Below are positions 33,377-45,029 of a stretch of DNA of 64,000 nt, piece by piece. Origin of the DNA: Morchella semilibera (taxonomy: Eukaryota; Ascomycota; Pezizomycetes; Pezizales; Morchellaceae); assembly GCA_009192285.1 (NCBI GenBank), contig WBVU01000004.1, positions 3,246,001-3,310,000 of the forward strand, given 5' to 3'. The position numbers were made by a program, and so were the translations under genes. Under the pieces are notes generated by a model. It did not search any database. It was not told the DNA's origin and saw only the letters and a list, made by a program, of their open reading frames with translations. Every line of letters begins with the position of its first letter. Within the stretch, counting starts at the first letter, position 1.

Positions 33377-35780
33377 ATGTTGAGACAGCGCATTCTTTCG
33401 GATCTTCGGTGCTCTCCCCTTACACGACCAAACAGCTCTCATGGTTTCCAATCACTAGTTTCAGCTCCTCGAAGGGCCTCACCACTCTTTTCTTCGGGGT
33501 TTAAGCCCCAGTTGAAACCACTGTCAATGCCGACAGCTAGAACCTCACAATCGAGAATCATAGCTACCTCAGCCTCAAACAATAGTAGTCCACCACAACG
33601 CAGTAAACTGGCAAGATTCGTTATTAAGACATGCGCATACACTGGTTTTGCGGGCCTTGCGGTAACGGGACTTGTAGTAGCTTTCTTCGTCTATGATGCT
33701 AGCACATATAAAGAGGAATCAGAGACGTACGACATCGATGTGTCAGAACTAGCGTTAAACCCAAGAAGAGGTGGTCCTAAGAATCTGCCGATTGCAGAGG
33801 TATTGGTGGGTTACATCCGTTCGAGTCCGCCCGCCGCATGCGGTTTCTGGTTTAGTTAAATTGACTCAATTGCTAATTTGGGTTTCAGATTGACGATGAA
33901 GATGGCGCTGAAATGCAAAAACAGAAGGACAAACCTAAGCTTGTAGTTCTTGGATGTGGCTGGGGCTCAGTGGCTCTGCTTAAGAACATTAATCCGGACA
34001 ATTACCATATCACAGTTATTTCGCCGAGTAATTATTTCCTCTACACACCGCTCCTCCCTAGTGCTACTGTGGGGACACTGGAGGTGCGTTCGTTGGTAGA
34101 ACCGATAAGAAGAATCACTAGTAGGATCCGTGGTCATTTCCTCAAAGCCAGGGCAGAATCTGTCGATTTTTCGGGGAAGCTTGTAGAGGTATCGCAGACA
34201 CTTCCGAACGGGGAGGAAAGGAGGTTTTATTTGCCATATGATAAACTAGTGATTGGCGTTGGTAGATATTTATCCGTCCGCCGATTTTAAGTAGTATGAA
34301 GCGATATAACTAATGCATTCAAAGGATCACAAACTAGAACCCATGGAGTCGAAGGTCTTGAGCATGTCGAATACCTAAAAGATATTAACGATGCTAGAAA
34401 AATCAGGAGTAGGGTTATCGAGTGTTTTGAGAGAGCATGTCTCCCCAGCACTACAGATGAGGAACGGAAAAATCTGCTATCATTCGTGGTCTGTGGAGGC
34501 GGTCCAACAGGTGTTGAATTTGCTGCGGAGCTATCTGATATGCTGAACGAGGACCTTACACTCATGGTAAATCCGTTTTTTTTTTCCCCATCTATATTTT
34601 AAGAACTCTATTAATTGGAAACCTTATTGCAGTACCCTAAAATCCTCAGGAATGAGGTTTCTGTTCATGTTGTTCAGTCCCGCTCCCATATACTCAACAC
34701 CTACGATGAAGCCCTTTCCCGTTATGCAGAGGTAGTTGGATTTACTCAAGCCACCCCCCGAAACCACAGCTAATTTGCGGTACCATAGGAACGTTTTGCC
34801 CGCGACCAAGTAGATGTCCTCACCAATGCTCGCGTTTCCAAGATTGAAAAGGATAAAGTAATATTTACACAGCACGATCCCGAAAGCAACAAAATCATAA
34901 CAAAGTCAATCCCGTTCGGAATGTGTCTCTGGTCTACAGGCGTTGCGCAAACCGGATTTGCCGAACACGTTGCGTCACAGATCGAGTCACAGAAGAACAG
35001 GCACGCCCTTGAGACGGACAGTCATCTCCGCCTACTTGGAACTCCACTTGGCGATGTTTACGCGATTGGTGATTGTAGCACCGTCCAAAACAACATCGCA
35101 TCCCATATCACGGAATTCTTGAAACAGATTGCGTGGGAGCGCGGAAAGGATCCGAAGAAGATGGATTTGGACTTTGGCATGTGGAGAGGTGTGGCGGCGA
35201 GGGTGAGGAAGAAGTTTCCTCAGGCAACAGATCATTTGAGGAGGTTGGATAAACTATTTGAGGAGTACGACAAGGATAAAAGCGGAACTCTTGATTTCGA
35301 CGAGCTGAAGGAGCTATTGCAACAAATTGACAGCAAGCTTACTTCACTGCCAGCTACTGCACAGAGAGCACATCAGCAAGGGTACACCCCCCCCAAAAAA
35401 AAAATATCTATATATCCTCACACTAAATGATTTCTGGCAGGCAATATCTCGCCCGAAAGTTCAATAAACTTGCACAGGCTGCTCCCGGGTTGGAACTGAA
35501 CAACATCATTGACGGAGATTTGGATGAGACCACATACAAGGGTTTTGAATATAAGCATCTGGGAAACCTTGCCTATATCGGGAACGCAGCTGTGTTTGAT
35601 CTCAACGGGTGGAGCGTTGGGGGCGGGCTCATCTTTGTTTACCTCTGGAGGTCTGTGTACTTTGCGCAGAGCGTGAGCTTTAGAACCAGGGTTTTACTAG
35701 CCATGGATTGGGGGAAGAGGGCCCTGTTTGGGAGAGGTGAGTTTTCGCCCCGTTTCTTGGGTTTCCCGGGTAGCTACTAA
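33377..35780 (+). CDS. NDE1: external alternative NADH/NAD(P)H dehydrogenase with EF-hand
   Basis: Non-proton-pumping enzyme that feeds cytosolic NAD(P)H electrons to ubiquinone at the outer face of the inner mitochondrial membrane. A basic, Ser/Arg-rich presequence (residues 1-75) is followed by a membrane segment, TGFAGLAVTGLVVAFFVYD. The FAD-binding fold has LVVLGCGWGSVALL, the NAD-binding fold FVVCGGGPTGVEFAAEL, and DVYAIGDCS follows. An EF-hand with loop DKDKSGTLDFDE is inserted near 35270-35310, as in the calcium-regulated NDE1 of Neurospora. The C-terminus has GNAAVFDLNGWSVGGG and ends RVLLAMDWGKRALFGRGEF. Six exons splice in frame. Confidence 0.93.
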
Positions 35781-36331
35781 TTAGTCGTGGGATGCATAGA
35801 CTTGATGAATTTTTAAAGAAGGGACTTGCTTTTGCTCGATGGATGTAGAATTATTCCTTTTTTTTCTCTCATTCTTTTGATGGTAGCTAGGAGTTTCATT
35901 GATAGATGGTGATATATTTTTAGTGGATATATGTTTCTGGGGGGGGGTAATCTCGTCGACACGCAGTATCACTCGATCGTCGATAAGGATATATCTCCCT
36001 ACCTGTGTAGCTACATGTAATAATATAATCCGTTGGCTCGAGCGTTGATTGGTGCGTAGAGCAGGGGCACCCTGCTAGTCAGAACAATTCGAGTCCTTAC
36101 GTAGCGATCGACAAGCGGGGGTGGAAAGTAATTCTATGTATTGTGCCTCCTCCGGGAATGTCACGTCTCCTACAAGAGGTTAGGCTGGGCTGGGCTGGGC
36201 TGGGCCGGGATTGGGGTTGGTCTTGGCACATTGATTATTTCCTGCTAGGCAATCATTACCACTCACCAGCATTACCCTGGGGTATTCTACAACGCCAGAC
36301 ACGATACTATAGCTAACTTATTATTACATAC
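35781..36331. other. intergenic with GGGCT repeat
   Basis: A tandem GGCTG repeat of about four and a half units lies at 36183-36206 and a TACATGTA near 36011. No gene was recognised. Confidence 0.5.
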
Positions 36332-37132
36332 CTACAGATCCTCCGCAAATCGACACCACCTCCCCAGCACCTCCCTCACCGCCACCGCCGCCGCCGCCCC
36401 AGCACCGCCAGGAAGCACAGGCACAACGGCATCCATCCAGTTTACGCCGTCGACGTGCCCCTCGCCGAGGACCAGCGCGCGGCCCGAGTCCGCTGCGGCG
36501 TCGGCGGCGAGGGAGAGCGTCCGCGAGAGGGTGAGCGCGGACGCGGACGCGTGCGCTGCGGTGAGGTTCCAGATTGCGAGGAGGGGGGTTGCGGCGGGGG
36601 GCGGCGGCGGCAGGGGGATGGGGGTGGGGGGGTGCTGCAGGTGTGTGAGGAGGGTGAGCAGCGTGCGGAGGTCGGCGAGGTAGAGGATGTCGATGTGGGC
36701 GGCGGCGGAGAGGACCGACAGCGTGGGGGTTGGGTAGGTGTCGTCGTCCCCGGAGGTGGTGGAGGGGGAGGAGGGCGGGTTTGCGGCGCCATCGGAGGTG
36801 TAGACGGGCGAGGAGCCGTGTAGGGCACGCAGCTCGCCGCCATCGTCTTCCACCGGCGGCGGCGAGCTCAGCGGCGAGCTCGACGGCGGGGAGCCGTGCG
36901 TGGGCGGTGTAGTCTCGGCTTCCTCCTCCTCGCCCGGGAGTCTCGGCTCCTCCTCGTCATCGTCCATCAGCGCAAAGACGTCGTCCTCGCCGGCAAGGCC
37001 GATAAACAGCAGGAGCGTCTTGTGGGCGTCGGTCGCTGGCGCTGGGCTGCTGCTGCGGTGGTGCTCGACCAGGGAGGCGATGAAGTCGGTGGGGGTTTGG
37101 CAGCGGAGGGCGAGGGGCTTGTGGGTTGCCAT
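36332..37132 (-). CDS. hypothetical protein, GC-rich, single exon
   Basis: The ORF is open from at least 37243; ATG 37132 (MATHKPLALRCQ) is the better start because the upstream codons read as His/Ser-rich leader. About 266 aa. An N-terminal helical part with LLLFIGLAG leads to an acidic, Pro/Ser-rich insert, then DILYLADLRTLLTLLTHL and LLAIWNLTAAH followed by LTLSRTLSLAADAAADSGR. The last half has the alternating strand-helix look of a RecA-like core without a Walker A, as in small RAD51-paralogue-type proteins; this is a weak guess. Strong GC bias at third positions, like its neighbours. Divergent from CHM7. Confidence 0.7.
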   Translation of the reverse strand: MATHKPLALRCQTPTDFIASLVEHHRSSSPAPATDAHKTLLLFIGLAGEDDVFALMDDDEEEPRLPGEEEEAETTPPTHGSPPSSSPLSSPPPVEDDGGELRALHGSSPVYTSDGAANPPSSPSTTSGDDDTYPTPTLSVLSAAAHIDILYLADLRTLLTLLTHLQHPPTPIPLPPPPPAATPLLAIWNLTAAHASASALTLSRTLSLAADAAADSGRALVLGEGHVDGVNWMDAVVPVLPGGAGAAAAVAVREVLGRWCRFAEDL

Positions 37133-37508
37133 TGGGGAGGAGGAGTGTTTATGGGAGTTGTGTTTGTGTGTGGATTCGCTTATCGATAGACGGTGAGGCA
37201 CTGAAACAACTCTTTGCACATCAAGTCCTGAGATGTCGGGCAATCAGTTAATTAGTTGCAGGTCTATAATAAAACATATAAATAAATAAATAAATAAATA
37301 GTAAATAAATAACTAAAGAGTCCCTTCAGCGAGTGAGAATCAGTGACATCATGCTTGGCGCCAAGTCCCTGTAGCTGTGAGCTGTCGATTCATGACTGGA
37401 TAATATCAGTATCAGATTCATATCAATATCAATATCAATACCAATACCGAATACCGAGTATCTGAGGGCAGACATTCTCTCACCTCAGTAATACCAGACC
37501 TAGATATC
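37133..37508. promoter_or_regulatory. divergent intergenic region with short tandem repeats
   Basis: AT-rich, in contrast to the GC-rich genes on both sides. It contains an AAAT-type tract at about 37273-37312 and ATCAAT/ACCAAT repeats at 37414-37455. Confidence 0.5.
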
Positions 37509-38871
37509 ATGAGCACCCTCCTCGCCCACCTCCTCGCCCACCCCGACTTCCGCCCCGCCCGCCTGCCCTCCCTCTACTCCGACTTCCGCCACCTACGCAC
37601 CAACAACCCCAGCGGCTTCACAGCCAACACAGCAGCGTGGACGGCGGCGCTGGGGTCCGCGGCGCGCGCCGGGATCCTGACCGACACGCTCGCGCTGCGC
37701 ACGGGGGAGGCGCTGGTCGCGGGGCTCGCAACCCGCGAGTGGGGCCGTCCGCTGGGGCTCGGGTGCGTCGTGGCCGAGGCCGTCGCGCGCGCCGAGTGGT
37801 TCCCGGTAGAGACGTTCATGGAGCGCGCGGAGAGCGTGTATTACCGCGCGTGGATCGATCCGTGGGGGCTGCTGAGCTGGGGGCTGGAGACGGCGGGGCT
37901 GAAGGGGAGGGGCGCGGAGGGGGGGGGAGCCCAGGCCGTCGAGAAGGGCGCGCAGTTTGTGGTGCTGAAGAATGTCGAGGTGTGTTTCCCCGTTGTGTGT
38001 TAGCCATCCATCCACTGACCCAGCAAACAAACAGGAATCGGCCCAGCAGCTCCTCTCCCAGATCAGCCTTCTCCCGCCGGGCCCCATCCCGCGCCTATTC
38101 ACGCTGCCCCTCCTCCTCAGCTCGCACCCCAACCCCCTCACCGCAGCGCCCTACACCCCCACGGACCTGCGCATCCTCCTCAAGTTCCTCACGCGGGACC
38201 TGCGCGCCGCCGCCGTCTCCGGCGAGACCATAAAGTTCAGCGAGCCCGGGCGCGACCCCACGCCAATCAGCGACCACGACCACTCCATCGCGCGCCTCCG
38301 CTCGTCGATCGCAGACCTGCACACGCAGACCGCCGACCTGGCCGCCCGCATCGAGGCGCGCACGGCCAGGGCGCGCGGCGCGCTCGCGGCCAAAAACCGT
38401 GTCCTGGCGCTGGCGGCCCTGCGCGGGAGGAAGATGGAGGAGGGGGTGCTGGAGCGGCGGGTGGCGGCCCTGGCGCAGCTCGAGGAGGTGCTGCAGCGTA
38501 TCGAGAGTGCTGGGGGGAACGTTGAGATGGTGGCGCTGATGAGGCGGTGTGGGAAGGTGATTAGGGCGCTGAACCGCGAGGTGGGGAGCGTGCAGGCGGT
38601 TGAGGAGGTGGTGGACGGCGTCAGGGGGGAGATGGATGAGGTTGAGGAGGTGACGAGGGTGTTGGGCGGGGTGGCGCTCGAGGATGGGGAGGTGGAGGAG
38701 GAGATGGAGGAGATGTTGGCGGAGGAGGAGAGGCGGAGGGAGGGGGAGAGGGAGAGGAGGGTTATGGAGGAGTTGGGGAGGCTGTCGCTGGAGGAGGAGA
38801 AGGGGAAGAAGAAGGAGGAGGAGGAGGAGGAGGACAAGAAGGAGGAGAAGGTCGCGGTGCCGGCCTCGTAA
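37509..38871 (+). CDS. CHM7: ESCRT-III-related protein CHM7 (CHMP7 type)
   Basis: Nuclear-envelope ESCRT adaptor that recruits Snf7 to seal the envelope. Two exons (37509-37979, 38035-38871), 435 aa. The N-terminal half is a winged-helix-like domain (WGRPLGLGCVVAEA, WIDPWGLLSW). The C-terminal half is a Snf7-type coiled coil, with ARIEARTARARGALA, KNRVLALAALRGRKM, LEQVL-like repeats and EVTRVLGGVALED. The tail is Glu/Lys-rich, with MEELGRLSLEEE resembling a MIT-interacting motif. Very GC-rich codon use. Convergent with RAD18. Confidence 0.85.
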
Positions 38872-39291
38872 GTTGTTTCTTTTCTTGTTTTCTTCTTTTT
38901 GTTTTTTTTAAAAATATAATTCAATTATCATTACCACTTTGTAGCCGTCGCAATGTCCTGCCCACGCCTAGCCTAATCGGGGAAAATAACGACGAAACGA
39001 TCATTGACTTCTCTTTCCAAACCCCCAAACACAAACATGTGTATGTAAAATATAAGATATCTATATATACAGTTTACAGCAGTATTTAATTCTTCTTTCC
39101 GCCCCCCTCCATAAGGGGGGGGCGGGTGGGTTATCGCTATACTATGTAGTAAAGAAAGAAGAGAAGGAAAGAGCAGAATGGGAATTGAACATACATACAT
39201 ACATACACCGCAGAAAACGAAACAAGTCAATTCCTCCATGTCCATGTCCAGTCCATGTCCGGGCAGAGCACCCCTACAGAGAGAGAGGGCA
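38872..39291. other. convergent 3' region CHM7/RAD18
   Basis: AT-rich, with a short ACAT tandem repeat at about 39190-39207 and a G tract near 39115. No gene was seen. Confidence 0.5.
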
Positions 39292-40477
39292 CTATAACGC
39301 CGCCGCAGCAGCCACAGGCGGGGGCGTACCACCATCCCCACCATCACCCCCGGCACCCCCGCCGCCGCCCTCCACCCCCCTCTTCTCCCCCTCCCCCCTA
39401 CACTCGACGTGCACCGCCGCCCCCCTCCTATCCCTCGGCGCCCTAGCCGCCTCCACAAGGCGGTCATACGCGCCCCTGTGCTCCTCGCCCCAGCGCTCGT
39501 CGCTCCACCGCGCCCTAACAATCTGGTTACTCGGCCTAGCGTTCGCGCGCTCCCAGGCGGCCAGGTCCGCCAGCAGCTCGGCCTTGGGGCGCGGCCGCCG
39601 CGCATCAATGTTTGCGTTCCACAGCGTGACCCACTCTGTGTGGCGCTCCTGCAGCGCCTTGCGCGCGCCCGCGGACGGGATGCCGAGTGCTTGGAGCTTG
39701 GCGCGCAGGTCGCGCTCCTTGATGGTTGAGTAGTTTATCTTTGGGAGGGGGGTGGGGGTGCTGCTGGTGCTGGTGCTGGCGCTGGCGCTGGCGCTGAGGC
39801 AGGTGTCGAGGTGCGGGTTGATCAGTGTGAGCTTTAGGCGCTTCTTGCAGAGTGGGCAGGGGACTAGGCCGTCGTCTGGAGGTTTCACGGTGGGCGGTCA
39901 GTCAGTCAGGTAATCAGGAAACCAGTCAGTCAGTCCAGAGTCAGTCACTCTTCTACCACCACCAGGGGGAGGGAGGGAGAGGGGGGGGGAGGGGACCCAA
40001 GTACATACCCAGCGGAGGCACCTCTCCAACAACCTCCTCCTCCTTCACCACCTCCTTCACCAGCACCTCCTCCTCCTCCTTTACCGGCACCTCCCCGTCC
40101 TCCCCATCCTCCACCCTCCTCCTCCTCTTCCTCCTCCCGCCGCCCTCCTCCCCCTCCCCCCTCGCAACCCGCAGCACCTCGTCCCGGGCCGCAACAAACG
40201 CATCCACGAGGTCCTCCACGACCTGATTCTTCCTCAGCCGGTACTCCTGCTCGGGGGCCCTGCACACGGGGCAGATCTTCCCCGCGTGCAGCGCGCGCCG
40301 GATGCACTCGGAGCAGAAGGTGTGCTGGCAGGCCGTGAGCACGGGCGCCGTGAAGAAGTCTTTGCAGATCTGGCAGCGCAGCGCGGCGTCCAGCGGGTGC
40401 AGCTGCGGCAGCCGGGTCTGGTCCCAGTCTGTGGGGTCTGGGATGGGCGGGAGCGTCGTGGAGAGGTGGGCGTCCAT
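39292..40477 (-). CDS. RAD18: E3 ubiquitin ligase RAD18, postreplication repair
   Basis: With RAD6 it mono-ubiquitinates PCNA at stalled forks. Two exons (40009-40477, 39292-39875), 350 aa. RING finger at about residues 30-70: CQICKDFF, CQHTFCSECI and CPVC. Next come a basic/acidic low-complexity linker, a UBZ4 zinc finger (CPLCKKRL then HLDTC), and a SAP domain (INYSTIKERDLRAKLQALGI). The C-terminus has a WSDERWGEEH motif and a Gly-rich end. The intron falls just before the UBZ4. The order RING-UBZ4-SAP is diagnostic. The linker is unusually Glu- and Val-rich. Confidence 0.94.
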
Positions 40478-40870
40478 CTTTCTTGTGTGTGTTTGGGCGG
40501 TTTGTTGGTGGTGGTGGTGGTGGTTGTGTGTAAGTTGTATGGAGTTGTATGGATGTGGATGGTGAGGATCCTTCGTGTCGAGGGCGTTGTGCTGGGGCGA
40601 CGCGACGTGTTTTGCACTTTGCAGGGTTTGTCCATTGGTGAGTTTTTATTGGTCGTGGCTTGTGATATTTCCGATTACTGATGAGAGAGAAAGTGCCTTT
40701 GTGACTCAATTACTGAAATCCATTTTATATGCTTCCATGAATGATATACAGAGCCCTGCAGGATTGGCATAAAGGCTGCATTTGGCACAATTTACTAAAA
40801 GAAACTCCTCCAATTCAATTATTAACATGTGTGACTTGCCAACATCTCCAAACCTCTATAAACCACACAA
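40478..40870. other. intergenic, upstream of RAD18
   Basis: No gene was seen. A GGT-type repeat lies at 40508-40524 in the RAD18 leader. Confidence 0.5.
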
Positions 40871-40938
40871 AGAAAAAGAAAAGATACGCCCAAAGAAAAA
40901 AGAAAAAGAAAAGATACGCCCAAAGAAAAAAGAAAAAG
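40871..40938. repeat. 30-bp tandem repeat, about 2.3 copies
   Basis: A unit containing AGATACGCCCAAAG between A-rich stretches is repeated exactly with a 30-bp period. It lies about 75 bp downstream of the GT8 stop, probably in its 3' untranslated region. Confidence 0.8.
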
Positions 40939-41011
40939 ACATATCACCCCCCCATGTATAGCACTCCTCAACCGGACCCAAGAGAAGAAGAAAGAAAAGG
41001 AAACGGATCCT

Positions 41012-42219
41012 CTACTGATAATCCGGCAGTTCATCATCCCAGCCATAATAGGCCCTCATCTCCCGGAAGTACTGGCCGTACCACTATAATAACCGTGTAA
41101 GCAAAATCTGTTCACTGGAAATGATATATATGTCGGAAAGAAAGAAAGAAACACAAACCTCGAGAACCTCCCACTCCGCACAGTCCTGATGGCAGTGCTC
41201 CTCCGGGTTCGACCGGGGCTTCTTAACCGTAAAATGGATTAGAACCGCCTCGTCCCACAGCATGTCCCATGCCTCGCGGTGGTATTGATACTACACACAC
41301 ACCCGTTAGCCCTTTCCGGTGCCCAAAACCCGGGAGTGGGGCATACCATGATCAAGTTGAAATTGTACTTATACGGCAGCCCAAAGAACCTGAAGCGATA
41401 ATAAGCGTTCAAAAACGCCTGATCCGCATCATTCGGCTGATGGTACGCCGGATCCGACACCTTCGCAATCATATCATGGAACGTCTCCATGCCGGGCCTA
41501 AACACCACGACCCCCGAATTGAACCTACTATCTGTGATGATATCCCACCAGACGTCCGGCGCGGCCGCAAACTCGCCCGGCACCTGCCACAGCTCCGCAA
41601 GAGAGCCCTTGCACACCATGTCGGCATCGATAAACAGAATCTTCTCGTACTCTGTCCACGTCCACAGATGCAGCTTGTTGAGGTTGTGGCGGTGGTGCGC
41701 GCGGATGGCCGAGTTGTCGACGCCGTCAAACGTCAGATCCTCGGCGACACGGATGTTCCAGCCGGCGGCGGCGAGGCGCGTCTTGTTCTCGGCCGTCACA
41801 CCGTCCACCTCGTCTTCGCGGATGAGAAGGACGAGCTCGGCGTCCATGGCCGCGAGGTCGTTGTGCTTCTGGATCGAGTAGGCGAGCAGCAGCGCCATTG
41901 CCGTGAAGGAGGCCGTCTGCACGCTCGAGGTGATGGCATAGCGCGGGCGCCGCGCAATGAGGGACTGCTCGGAGGGGCTGAAGGCGGAGGAGCGCAGGGC
42001 AGGCGGGCTGGGGGGGTTCCCGCGGGAAGTTCCGTACGAGATGAGGGACTCAAAATTCTCCTGTGAGGATTTTCCCCGGCCTGCAGAGAAATTGTAAGTA
42101 TTAGCTTTTTTCGGGCATGGCATGGCACAGAGGTGGGGGGGCCTACCAAAGAAACCGTAGAGGCCGAGACAGAGCACGGCCAGAAGGATCGTAGGTAGTA
42201 TTATTCGTGGACGAGCCAT
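41012..42219 (-). CDS. GT8-family glycosyltransferase, type II membrane protein
   Basis: Glycogenin-like retaining glycosyltransferase, probably Golgi. ATG 42219 is followed at once by a basic stretch and a membrane anchor (IILPTILLAVLCLGLYGFF). An intron follows in the anchor (donor about 42146), and after a stem the catalytic domain starts YAITSSVQTASFTAMALLL. Motifs: ILFIDADMVC (DxD, metal and sugar-nucleotide binding), RFNSGVVVFRPG, DADQAFLNAYY, and HFTVKKP at the end. Two 3' introns lead to a last exon with WYGQYFREMRAYYGW. The substrate cannot be told. An upstream in-frame ATG (42297) exists but would put extra residues before the anchor. Confidence 0.85.
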
Positions 42220-43775
42220 TTTTATTAAATACGAGTGTAAGAAAGGAACAGCCTGAACGAATCTTGAACAACCCCAGGCTGGAGGGGGGGATGTCAAGAG
42301 TATATATGTACTCTACCACGACTAGCTCAAGGGTTTAAGCTAAGACAAAGAGTCGGGGATTTTTAGGGGAGAGACAGACAGATCCTGGCAAAGAACCTAT
42401 GGAGTAGGTATCTGAACTGAGGTTAAAGTATTGCGGAGGGGCCAAGATCGATTAATTGCTAGCTGCTAGGTCTAAGTGGATTTTTGACCACCAAGGCCTT
42501 GCATGCACCGCCTGCATAGTAATCATTTCCCTCCCGGAAATCCGTTAAAACTCAGCATAGAATATATAGGGGAGACCACCAATTGGGTTAAAAATTGTTT
42601 TCTCCATACAGGTCAATCCGGAAGTTCTAGTTCTAGGGATCGAGCTGGCGCTACTAATTAAGCAGCGGTGATATGGCTGGTATATAGAGGGGGGGGGGGG
42701 AGGTGGTGGTAGGTCATGTATTCCCACCAGTAAGTACCCGCCGCCCCTGACGATTCCTGCATGATGTATGTTGTATGTGGTAATCCTCAAGCCACTCCGC
42801 AGTCTCCCGTCCCGAGCAGGAAAAGTCCCCCAAGCCCTTTTTACCGCTTGGACATGCTTGGCGGCCGCGTAAGCGTTGAGATGTAAAGATCGGTGGTTGC
42901 CGACATCACCACAAGTCACTCGAGCGATGCCCCCATACATGTAAAGTAGTCACTACTTCAACGGTGAGCCTCTCATGCCAATCATGTTTCGCGGGGCCGT
43001 CTCTACTCACACGTTATTATGGCTGGCTGTGTGTAGCCACATGCACGTAGATTAACTGATAGTGGTTGAAGGGTCGCCGGGAACGTTGGCTGCTGCAATG
43101 GCCGAATCCGGAACTGTGCTTGGCAGTGTCCTGAAGGCGGCCCTTGATTGAAACATATGGTGTAGGTTATTGTTGACAAAAACACTTTGGGGCAGGCTTG
43201 CAGGCTTCGAGATGTGGGGTTTGTTCGGTCTGGTTGTTGACTGCTAGGGGGTGTGGGGGGAGGAGCATCATGGGTGCTGGTTCGTGGTGCGAGTGATGGC
43301 TTGGTGAACGGGCGTTGCAAAGTGGTGGTAGGGACTGTGTAATATCAAGTCCTGGAAATTACATATGTATTTGTATTGTGCTTGGTAAAGTCCACGGCAG
43401 TACGGGAAGCTGACCAGAAGGCGTGGGGGGAAATACTAAGTAATTAAGCTTTCCACAAGGGCGCTAAGGTGGAAGTTACGTTTCTGAATTCCAATTGCAG
43501 CACAAAATGTCTTCTTCAACCACACACACAAACAAGGAGAGACGGACATTTATAAAGTCCCACAGTATAGAAAAAGCCCCCAATACTATAATACATACAT
43601 AGCCAACAAGTTCACCTACCACCTGTTCTCAACACCCGTGCAAACATGGTGTCTATTGTAATTAAACCTGTGCTATAAGTTTAAATCAGGATCGACTTGC
43701 ATCACAGCAGTTGCACAACTTTCCTCCCTTGATCTACATGTATCACACTCGCTGCTACACAGTGCCAGTGCCGCC
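42220..43775. other. intergenic, 1.5 kb, no gene recognised
   Basis: Read on both strands. TACATGTA occurs at about 42938 and 43735, and there is a G tract at 42690. ORFs of 105-131 codons on the minus strand have low-complexity Pro/Ser composition and no intron logic, so they were not called. Confidence 0.5.
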
Positions 43776-44140
43776 ATGACATTCCTCACGATCCAGATCT
43801 TTGTCAAGAAGGGTACCACCTCCCCTCCCTCCCTCCCTCCCTATAATCTAGAACTCCAAATCTCTAACACACACCTCCAGACTGTGGTAGGACAATAACT
43901 CTCGACGTCAGCCCCTCCGACACCATCAAGGAAGTCAGGGCCAAGATCCAGGAGAAAGAGGGCATACTGCCCGCGACGGGCTACTTCCGGCTCAAGTTCA
44001 ACTGCAAGTACCTTGACGACGAGCGGACGATTGGGCACTATGGGGTCGTCAAGGAATCGACGCTGTGGATGGTGTGGCCGATGCCGGGCGATCTCAGGGG
44101 GAAGGTGGATGGGCTAGGTGCGGTCTCGGATGCTGCGTAG
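43776..44140 (+). CDS. divergent ubiquitin-like protein without diGly end
   Basis: Two exons (43776-43812 and 43881-44140) encode 98 aa. It aligns over its whole length with ubiquitin: TIQIFVKKDCGRTITLDV, SPSDTIKEVRAKIQEKEGI, then a region two residues longer than ubiquitin, CKYLDDERTI, GVVKESTLWMV. Lysines matching K6, K29, K33, K48 and K63 remain; K11 and K27 are Arg. The C-terminal LRLRGG is replaced by a longer tail (WPMPGDLRGKV and on to DAA), so ordinary conjugation is not expected. The intron phase is clean and the frame intact, so it looks functional. It may be a ubiquitin-fold scaffold or a lineage-specific paralogue. Confidence 0.8.
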
Positions 44141-45029
44141 ATAGGGTGTGTGTAGATAGGGTGTGTGTGTGGGATGTGTGTGGTGGTACCGCATTGCAAT
44201 TATATTATATTTATGGGAGGGGGAGTATTGTTTTACGTAGGAGTTTGGGATGCTCTAGATGTGTTGTTAATGGCAGTTTGCATACGCCAATAATGAGATT
44301 TGTTTTTTTCTTTTTAAAAGTTGTCGGTCTCACATGTAGAAATGATCGAGTGACTCGATATGACTCTGTGCTATTAATAAGCGCCACAACGCATTATTTA
44401 TTCCATAAGATCAATGACAATGACAGTACCGTGTGCCTACACATGCACCTGAGTACTCGAGTACCCTAAAAGCAGTATCTACATTATCTGGAGATACTCA
44501 ACTCAATGTGGCTGGTACATGCATAACTCACCTTGTCTACACCGCCACACACACACCACTGCTGCATTTCTTCTTTCCGTGGGATCAGCAACGTCGAGTT
44601 GATGATTGACAATGATTTTGAGCCTCCAAAACGAAATATCTCGCACTTTGACCGAGTAATTGATACCTGGACATTTAATGATACAATAATAATCACTGCT
44701 GCTGCATAGAGACACGACGACGACGACGACCCCTCAGAACACTCGACATCATCCATCACCACCACCACTCACCACCACTCATCACCATCGCCCTATAACA
44801 TCTCTCAACCTGCATCACCAATCAGCATCTCATCTGTCTACGAGCCCATAAACACCCCTCCTCATCCCCAAAACCATCCTCAGGCAACAGCAGCAGCAGC
44901 AGAGAACGTCCAGACAGCAGCACCAGCAGCAGCAGCAGCTCCTAAGCTGGGACCCCAGTGCCCAAAGCACTCCTCAATCTGTCCCCTCGGGCACAGAAAC
45001 CATATCCACCACCAAGGCCGGCCCCCACC
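44141..45029. other. intergenic and TRS85 leader
   Basis: Upstream of TRS85 there are CA- and CAG-rich repeats (44888-44940), which would code Gln runs if translated. An in-frame upstream ATG at 44958 exists. No other gene was seen. Confidence 0.45.

Noticed and set aside
36442-36912. Pro/Thr- and Arg/Gly-rich ORFs in other frames of the GC-rich block
   Set aside because: GC-rich coding DNA leaves long open shadow frames; composition is unlike a real protein.
42545-43320. Minus-strand ORFs of 131 and 105 codons
   Set aside because: No family resemblance, no splice logic, Pro/Thr-rich chance frames.
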